This document shows positions 59,354-64,000 of a DNA stretch of 64,000 nucleotides, one piece after another (positions within the stretch are counted from its first letter, which is position 1; each line of letters opens with the position of its first letter). The notes under the pieces were generated by a model. It was not told the DNA's origin, ran no database searches, and saw nothing but the letters and a program-made list of their open reading frames with translations. Both the position numbers and the translations under genes were made by a program. The stretch comes from Turneriella parva DSM 21527. Its GTDB lineage: Bacteria > Spirochaetota > Leptospiria > Turneriellales > Turneriellaceae. Where the stretch lies: positions 310,001 through 374,000 of the forward strand of contig NC_018020.1 in assembly GCF_000266885.1 (NCBI RefSeq), written 5' to 3'.

Positions 59354-59965
59354 TCAAAAATAAAAGCTATACATTCCGGCTGCACGCAGGCCGCCTGTGG
59401 CATCGGGAAACATCTCATAGCGCGGGCCTGAGCGGCGTTTTGCCGCGTCGGCCAGAGACCATGTGTGCGTAGCGCTCAAGAAGCGTAGCGCGACGTTGGT
59501 AACAATCGACACGGCGAAAAAGAGTTGGCCGCGTTCGGCGCGGTTCTTGATATCTTGCAGCGACAGATAATCGCTGCCGCCGGCCGGGTCGGCAAACTGC
59601 AACGGGTCGGGCTCTGACCTCTGCCTCAGCTCTGCGGCGACATACGCCGATTCATAAAACTGCCAGTTGCGGTACGCGACGTAGATGAGACCCAGGTTTA
59701 CCAGATTGCTGCTGAAATAGAGCGCGGCATAACCGGTTTCATTGTGCCGGTACATGCCATAGCCCGGCAACAGAAAGTCGATCGCCGCCATCTGCAGCGG
59801 TGCAGCAGGTTGCACGCTGTCGGCGGGCACGAAACGCGCGCGTGCAGCTTCGGGCGGCGCTGCGTGAACGCTACCCGCAGCGGTCAGCATGAAACATAAC
59901 ATGAAGGTGGCAGACTGCAGCACGCGAAGAGCGCGCGAAGAAACACGCAATCCGCGATATTTCAT
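59354..59965 (-). CDS. Membrane protein of unknown function, third gene of the MBL-MlaE operon
   Basis: A 203-aa protein with an N-terminal signal or helix (ALRVLQSATFMLCFMLTAAGSVHA, cleaved near HAAPP) and hydrophobic segments IDFLLPGYGMYRHNETGYAALYFSSNLVNLGLIYVAYRNW and FFAVSIVTNVALRFLS. The YFSSN and LLPGYGMYR patterns are like small membrane proteins of the DUF5683 kind, but I am not sure. It overlaps mlaE by 4 bp (ATGA). Role in lipid transport is suggested only by position. Confidence 0.65.
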   Translation of the reverse strand: MKYRGLRVSSRALRVLQSATFMLCFMLTAAGSVHAAPPEAARARFVPADSVQPAAPLQMAAIDFLLPGYGMYRHNETGYAALYFSSNLVNLGLIYVAYRNWQFYESAYVAAELRQRSEPDPLQFADPAGGSDYLSLQDIKNRAERGQLFFAVSIVTNVALRFLSATHTWSLADAAKRRSGPRYEMFPDATGGLRAAGMYSFYF

Positions 59966-60789
59966 AGGTAAAACAAGACCGATAGAAATGCATTCAAAAG
60001 AAACACGACAAAGAGCGAACGGATAACGGCCTTCGAAACATAAATCGGAATCTGGAACAGCGACTCGGGCTTAAAGCCATAGTACGTGCACGTCAGCGGA
60101 ATCACCATGCCAGAGACGATGGCCTTGATGAGAGTCGCCATCAGGTCGGTCATGGTGATCGAACGCGCGAGGTGGTCGACGAATGTCACAAACGGAAAAG
60201 ACGTGAACATCAGCGAAATCAGATAGCCGCCCATGATCGCGATGACGTCGAAATAAATGATGAGCAGCACGACTGAGATGACGCCTCCGAACAGGCGCGG
60301 CAATACCATGATGAGATGCGGATTAATGCCCATCATTTCCATCGAGTCGATCTCGCGGTGCATTTTCTGCGTGCACATTTCGGCGGTGATCGCTGAGCCC
60401 GAGCGCGCGAGCACAATAATCGCGGTCAGCAGCGGGCCGACTTCGCGCACGATCACGAGCCGCAAGAGATTGCCGATAAAGTTGTCTTGCCCCAGTTTCG
60501 GCAAGAAGGTGATCGCCTGAATAATCGTCGTCGCGCCGATTGAGAGCGCGATGATCGAAAGCATCGGCAATGCCTGCGCGCCGGTAAAGCGTACCTGGTT
60601 TGCCACGACGCGCACAAACGTGTCGAGGTGTTTGCCTCTGAGATGCGTCGCCGAAATGAAAACCTGACGACCAAACCAGTAATAATCGCTTAGGCCAAGC
60701 AAGAACTTTGTGAAGCCCGCGTTCGGCAAATAACGCTGAAAGAAGCCGTTGACCGACCTCTGTATTGTATCTGAGAAATTGCCGGTCAT
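59962..60789 (-). CDS. mlaE: MlaE-family ABC lipid-transport permease
   Basis: A 275-aa permease with five or six membrane helices. Recognisable MlaE features: VRFTGAQALPMLSIIALSIGATTIIQAI, IVREVGPLLTAIIVLARSGSAITAEMCTQKMHREIDSMEMMGINPHLIMVLPRL (the coupling-helix region with RxGxxxxAE) and GFKPES near the end. Mla systems move phospholipids between inner and outer membranes. The ATPase and MCE partners are not in the window; upstream is an MBL hydrolase whose stop overlaps this start by 4 bp. Confidence 0.9.
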   Translation of the reverse strand: MTGNFSDTIQRSVNGFFQRYLPNAGFTKFLLGLSDYYWFGRQVFISATHLRGKHLDTFVRVVANQVRFTGAQALPMLSIIALSIGATTIIQAITFLPKLGQDNFIGNLLRLVIVREVGPLLTAIIVLARSGSAITAEMCTQKMHREIDSMEMMGINPHLIMVLPRLFGGVISVVLLIIYFDVIAIMGGYLISLMFTSFPFVTFVDHLARSITMTDLMATLIKAIVSGMVIPLTCTYYGFKPESLFQIPIYVSKAVIRSLFVVFLLNAFLSVLFYL

Positions 60790-61649
60790 GAAGCCTGCGG
60801 TGAGCCTGTCGAAACCGCTTTGCGCGCCGCAAGCCGCTCGAACTCGTCGCGGTCGTGCGCGCTGAAAAGTTCAACTTCGTGGCCGCGATGCAGCTTCAGG
60901 TTTCTGAGGCGCTGCACGTTTTCAACGCGCGCTTCGTCGTCGACCGCCATCAGGCGCTGAAACACTTCGAGCCCAATCGGGCAATGCTCGTGTTCGAGGT
61001 CGAGCTGGCCTTTGTGAAAATACGCGTCGCCGCAGTGCAATAGCCAGTTGTCACCCGATTTCACCGCAATCGCCGTGTGGCCGCGCGTATGCCCCGTAAC
61101 GGGAATCAGCAGAATCTCATCGTCGCCCGCACCGGTCAGCGAACGTACCGCAGGAAAGCCAAACCATGTTTCACCCTCGAGTGTATAGCGCTGCCAGTCT
61201 GCCCCGTGGCTCCAGTGTACCTGGCGGTAGCGCTGCTTCTCGCCGAGAGTCGCCGGGTTCATCGCCGCAAGGTATTCGTCTTCGTAGATGTGCACCTTCG
61301 CTTTCGGAAAATCAGGCATGCCGCCCGCGTGGTCGAGGTCGAGGTGCGTCGGTATAATGTGGCGCACGTCGCTCGCTTTGAAACCCAGTGCTTCTATTTG
61401 CCGCACCGCAGTAAGAGACGGGTCAAAATTAGGATTAATCAGGGCAAGAAAGGCGGCGCCTAACCGTTCTTTCGGCGCGATCAGGTCTTCGGTGCCAAAG
61501 CCTGTGTCGACGAGCACAAGCCCATTGTTGGTTTCAACAAGCAGTGAGTGGCAGAGCATATGAGCCTGGCCGCCAAAAAGCCCACGGTCGTGCAGAAGGG
61601 CGCCACCGTGCGGGCAGAAGCTTGCAGTTTGCAGGTGGTGAATCTTCAT
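60786..61649 (-). CDS. MBL-fold hydrolase, lactonase-like
   Basis: A 287-aa metallo-beta-lactamase-fold protein. Zinc ligands: HLDLDHAGG (HxDxxD/H variant IIPTHLDLDHAGGMPDF), VTGHTRGHTAI, HCGDAYFH. The length and LVDTGFGTEDLIAPKERLG resemble N-acyl homoserine lactonase/AttM-like enzymes, but quorum-sensing function is not implied. The last residues (AVSTGSPQAS) are encoded by a degenerate family B repeat at 60797-60818 (GCGGT, GAGCCTGTCGA, ACCGC). First gene of an operon with mlaE and the 59354 gene. Confidence 0.88.
   Translation of the reverse strand: MKIHHLQTASFCPHGGALLHDRGLFGGQAHMLCHSLLVETNNGLVLVDTGFGTEDLIAPKERLGAAFLALINPNFDPSLTAVRQIEALGFKASDVRHIIPTHLDLDHAGGMPDFPKAKVHIYEDEYLAAMNPATLGEKQRYRQVHWSHGADWQRYTLEGETWFGFPAVRSLTGAGDDEILLIPVTGHTRGHTAIAVKSGDNWLLHCGDAYFHKGQLDLEHEHCPIGLEVFQRLMAVDDEARVENVQRLRNLKLHRGHEVELFSAHDRDEFERLAARKAVSTGSPQAS
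60797..60818. repeat. Degenerate REP-like family B copy in the 3' end of the MBL gene
   Basis: The loop GAGCCTGTCGA is exact, while the arms are reduced to GCGGT and ACCGC with one extra A. It encodes part of the C-terminus of the MBL protein. Confidence 0.7.
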
Positions 61650-61740
61650 CGGGTCAACCTTACCTCTGAGTTATAGACGACAAGCAATTCCCTGTGCTTA
61701 CGCCGGCGGCGATGTAACAGTTTTCTTTTTGAGAAAACTG

Positions 61741-62571
61741 CTATATTGAGAAATCAATCTCTGTGGTGACTTCGCGCGAAGGCCGCACGCGCACCGAGCT
61801 CTTGTTGTAGACGACCGAATAAGGCGCGACACTTTCGACTATCCAGGTGTTGCCGCCAATGACAGAATTTTTGCCAATCACGGTGGCGCCGCCCAGAATC
61901 GTTGCACCTGCATAGATGACAACACCCTCTTCAATCGTCGGGTGGCGTTTGGTCGTCGCGAGGCTCTTGTCAACTGAGAGAGCGCCGAGCGTGACCCCCT
62001 GGTAGATCTTAACGTTATCGGCAATCACCGAAGTGCCGCCGATCACGATACCTGTACCGTGGTCCATGAAAAAAGAGCGGCCGATTTTGGCAGCAGGGTG
62101 AATGTCGATGCCTGTCTTCTCATGCGCGTGTTCGCTGAACAGCCTCGGCAACGTGGCAATGCCGAGGCTATGAAAATAGTGTGCGATGCGGTAGACAGCA
62201 ACGCCGAAAAACCCCGGGTAGGCGAGCACCACCTCTTGCAGGTTTTGTGCAGCCGGGTCGCCGGCGTAAGCGGCCTCGGCGTCTTGCCAAAGCACGTCGT
62301 ATATTTGCGGTAATTCGGTCGTGTAGAATTTTTCGCTGAGTGCGGCCGCCTGGCCGTGCGCGAAAGGTTCAAGCAGTGTGGTGAGGGCTTTTTGCGAGGC
62401 GGCGAGCTCGTCGAGCCAAGCTGCGCTGCGGTCTTGCCCTACCCCATGCGAGCGCGCAAACAGCAGCGCCAGTAAGCCTGTTACATATTGACCCGCGTCG
62501 TCTTTTGTCGGCAGAAGAGTTTTGAACTCAACGCTGCGCGCCCTTACCTTTTCTAAGAGAAGGTCGTGCAT
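61741..62571 (-). CDS. cysE: Serine O-acetyltransferase
   Basis: A 276-aa protein with a helical N-terminal half and hexapeptide beta-helix from about residue 150: GIDIHPAAKIGRSFFMDHGTGIVIGGTSVIADNVKIYQGVTLGAL, then KRHPTIEEGVVIYAGATILGGATVIGKNSVIGGNTWIVESV. HPAAKIG, DHGTGIVIG and the catalytic His are typical of CysE/SrpH enzymes. It makes O-acetylserine from serine and acetyl-CoA for cysteine synthesis. Its start overlaps the stop of the upstream small gene by one base, so they are co-translated. No cysK is in the window. Confidence 0.93.
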   Translation of the reverse strand: MHDLLLEKVRARSVEFKTLLPTKDDAGQYVTGLLALLFARSHGVGQDRSAAWLDELAASQKALTTLLEPFAHGQAAALSEKFYTTELPQIYDVLWQDAEAAYAGDPAAQNLQEVVLAYPGFFGVAVYRIAHYFHSLGIATLPRLFSEHAHEKTGIDIHPAAKIGRSFFMDHGTGIVIGGTSVIADNVKIYQGVTLGALSVDKSLATTKRHPTIEEGVVIYAGATILGGATVIGKNSVIGGNTWIVESVAPYSVVYNKSSVRVRPSREVTTEIDFSI

Positions 62572-62756
62572 TATTTCGTGAGAAAATGGGTCAATTCAAT
62601 AGCGATGTGGTCGATAGCGAATTCGAGATAATCCCGGTCACGAATTCTCTCTTTATATTGAGTAATTCGCGCTTCTGTGGACGTGTACGAACGCTTGCCG
62701 AGTTCTGTCGTTTTGGGCAAGTTTCGCCTGCCCTTGTTGGCGAGTCTGCGAGCCAT
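62571..62756 (-). CDS. Small unknown protein preceding cysE
   Basis: A 61-aa protein from ATG 62756, which has AAGGAAGT upstream (longer in-frame extension to 62789 exists). Basic N-terminus (MARRLANKGRRNLPKT) then a helical acidic region (ARITQYKERIRDRDYLEFAIDHIAIELTHFLTK). The TAA overlaps the cysE ATG (TAATG). Family unknown; a regulatory or stabilising role for CysE is conjecture. It is preceded by a perfect 21-bp hairpin. Confidence 0.65.
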   Translation of the reverse strand: MARRLANKGRRNLPKTTELGKRSYTSTEARITQYKERIRDRDYLEFAIDHIAIELTHFLTK

Positions 62757-62775
62757 AGTTACTTCCTTGTAACAT

Positions 62776-62822
62776 TTTTGCGCGGTCATAAGCTGCCAGA
62801 AGCAGCTTATGACCGCGCAAAA
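62776..62822. repeat. Perfect 21-bp hairpin in the leader of the small gene-cysE operon
   Basis: Arms 62776-62796 and 62802-62822 (TTTTGCGCGGTCATAAGCTGC and its complement), loop CAGAA. It lies 20 bp upstream of the 62756 start, with the Shine-Dalgarno after it. No T tract follows on either strand in excess of five. It could be a terminator/attenuator of the cysE operon or a regulatory palindrome. Confidence 0.75.
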
Positions 62823-62992
62823 GAAATCTGGGCCATCCTTGGCCTGAATTTATTTTCGACCCGGGCTAAAGTTTGCTGTAGTGATTTTTTTGGCCGAAAA
62901 AGGCTAGCCCCGGGGTTTTCATTGACAGCCTGTTTCTTTGAGCGGGGCAGTAAACCAGTGACATAGTTCGGCTGAAGTCACTGCCATTAACG
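62823..62992. promoter_or_regulatory. Upstream region of the WecG-type gene
   Basis: 170 bp without a gene. TTGACA near 62925 is a possible -35 box, but no convincing -10 lies 16-18 bases after it. Confidence 0.3.
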
Positions 62993-63859
62993 ATGCGAAA
63001 CGACTTCTCTCTCGACCCGGTTCTTACCAATAAAGACGACTCAGACCCGATTCTGGAATACAAGAATATCGATACGTCTTTGCTCGCGGCACGGTGGGTG
63101 CTTTTGGGCAAAATTCCGTTCTACCAGGCGACGTCGGCCGACCTCGTGGCGCACTCTATCCACCGGCTCGACAAAATGCGCGAGAAGAAGAGCAAGTCGA
63201 CCGGGCAGTTTGGCGCGCAGCTGGTCTTTCCCTTCGACCCGTACCGTTATGTCTGGGTGCGCTTCAGAAAGCGTATGTTGAAAATGGTCGATGAATCGTT
63301 CATTAACCTGCCCGACGGCGCCGGCATGCTCTACATGTCGCGCGCACTGGGTAAGCCCCTGCCCGAACTCATATCTATGGTCGGTTACGCCATGAACCTG
63401 ATTCGCATTGCGCATGCAAAAGAGTACACTGTGTTTCTACTGGGTTCGCGCGATGAGGTGCTTGAAAAACTTTATACCAATTTTCGCCGGTCGTTTGCGG
63501 GCCTGCGCATCGTCGGGCGCCACAACGGCTACCTCAAAGGTGCGGCTGGCGAGCGTGTGCTCGAGGCAGTGCGAAAGACCGACCCGCACATTCTTTTTGT
63601 CGGCATGGGCTACCACCGCGGCATGAAATGGATTGAGCAGAACCGCGCGCAGCTCGGCGACCTGATCGTTGTCAATGTCGGCGGGTCGTTTGATACGCTC
63701 GCCGGTACGAAAACGAAAGCACCACACTCCGTGGCTGCAGCGGGTTATACTTGGCTCTGGCGCACAATCAACAAGCCCTACCGCTGGCACCGCCTGTTAC
63801 TCGTGGCGTACTGGTTCTTTGAAACCATGTATTTCAAATTCTTCAAAAAAGAAAAATAA
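62993..63859 (+). CDS. WecG/TagA/CpsF-type glycosyltransferase (GT26)
   Basis: A 288-aa protein. The GT26 signature region is FINLPDGAGMLYMSRALGKPLPE (Asp for sugar transfer) with YTVFLLGSRDEVLEKLYTNFRRSFAGLRIVGRHNGYL, and PHILFVGMGYHRGMKWIEQNRAQLGDLIVVNVGGSFD near the end. The family transfers ManNAc or ManNAcA to lipid-linked GlcNAc at the cytoplasmic face. A basic amphipathic C-terminus (YWFFETMYFKFFKKEK) suits membrane association, as known for TagA. Probably part of a surface glycan pathway. Start ATG 62993. Confidence 0.88.
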   Translation: MRNDFSLDPVLTNKDDSDPILEYKNIDTSLLAARWVLLGKIPFYQATSADLVAHSIHRLDKMREKKSKSTGQFGAQLVFPFDPYRYVWVRFRKRMLKMVDESFINLPDGAGMLYMSRALGKPLPELISMVGYAMNLIRIAHAKEYTVFLLGSRDEVLEKLYTNFRRSFAGLRIVGRHNGYLKGAAGERVLEAVRKTDPHILFVGMGYHRGMKWIEQNRAQLGDLIVVNVGGSFDTLAGTKTKAPHSVAAAGYTWLWRTINKPYRWHRLLLVAYWFFETMYFKFFKKEK

Positions 63860-63862
63860 GCC

Positions 63863-63889
63863 AACAAGTTACTGGTATAGCAACTTGTT
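63863..63889. terminator. Weak hairpin between convergent genes
   Basis: AACAAGTT and AACTTGTT pair around an 11-base loop. It follows the GT26 stop by 3 bp and ends in the stop codon of the minus-strand partial gene. It could serve both directions. Confidence 0.5.
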
Positions 63890-64000
63890 ATTGCGCGAGC
63901 GACCGGTACCACGCGCAGGCTGCCGGTGTACCGGCCACAATACCCGAAGATTCGAGTGCGCGTTTGTTGAAACGCATGGGCGCACCCGCTTTGTCGGCGA
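63888..64000 (-). CDS. C-terminus of an unidentified protein (truncated by window edge)
   Basis: An open frame on the minus strand ends at TAA 63888-63890 and continues beyond the window. Its last 36 residues include ADKAGAPMRFNKRALESSG and IVAGTPAACAWYRSLAQ. Convergent with the GT26 gene. Too short to name. Confidence 0.55.
   Translation of the reverse strand, partial: ADKAGAPMRFNKRALESSGIVAGTPAACAWYRSLAQ

Overview
The window looks like chromosomal DNA of a Leptospiraceae-type spirochaete of moderate GC, perhaps close to Turneriella or Leptonema. The basis is indirect: many predicted lipoproteins with loose lipoboxes, an Lsa36-like surface protein, a protein whose second half resembles a family I know from Leptospira, and many predicted outer-membrane beta-barrels. 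No 16S gene is present, so the genus is inference.

Layout. 0-5 kb: end of a surface-polysaccharide cluster (sugar N-acetyltransferase, AsnB-type amidotransferase, GT4 glycosyltransferase, an unknown protein). 5-8.4 kb: AtpI-like gene, ispE, tRNA-Gln, a large palindrome, a vapBC module, and an IS30-family element inserted in the 3' end of vapC. 8.5-19.5 kb: HAMP protein, methyltransferase, MFS transporter, and predicted lipoproteins, including an FGE-like fusion, an MBL hydrolase and a three-gene unit with two paralogues. 19.6-23.2 kb: a bufferin-type RiPP operon (six-Cys precursor, fused MNIO/DUF692-DUF2063 enzyme, ECF sigma factor, anti-sigma factor, membrane protein). 23.2-32.6 kb: kdpFABCDE followed by an outer-membrane porin. 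kdpA has an in-frame stop, kdpC and kdpE each have a frameshift and the porin has two, while kdpB and kdpD are open. 32.7-42.4 kb: hisS, an epimerase, gatA, a PilZ protein, surface proteins, mdh and an LTA-synthase-like enzyme. 42.3-56.5 kb: the most unusual block. Two very large lipoproteins (1377 and 1614 aa) share helical NGVT-type repeats, glycine-rich GSGY repeats and a conserved C-terminus. Between them lie four consecutive beta-barrel genes, translationally coupled to the smaller giant, and each giant is followed by a similar 36-37 aa one-helix protein. 56.5-59.4 kb: two small GIY-YIG nuclease genes, each tightly bracketed by inverted REP-like hairpins. The hairpins have a fixed loop pattern (GAGNNNNTCGA) and 8-bp arms whose bases change in a paired way. 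A lipase gene lies between the units. 59.4-64 kb: an MBL hydrolase-MlaE-membrane protein operon, cysE with a small upstream gene, a WecG/TagA-type glycosyltransferase and a partial gene at the edge.

Main candidates for something undescribed are (1) the GIY-YIG/REP-like units, which resemble RAYT-REP systems with a different nuclease, (2) the giant-lipoprotein/beta-barrel operon, and (3) a third class of large cloverleaf-like palindromes at gene 3' ends. The bufferin operon belongs to a known class, but it has a fused enzyme and no normal start codon for that enzyme. All calls come from reading the sequence; no database search was run.
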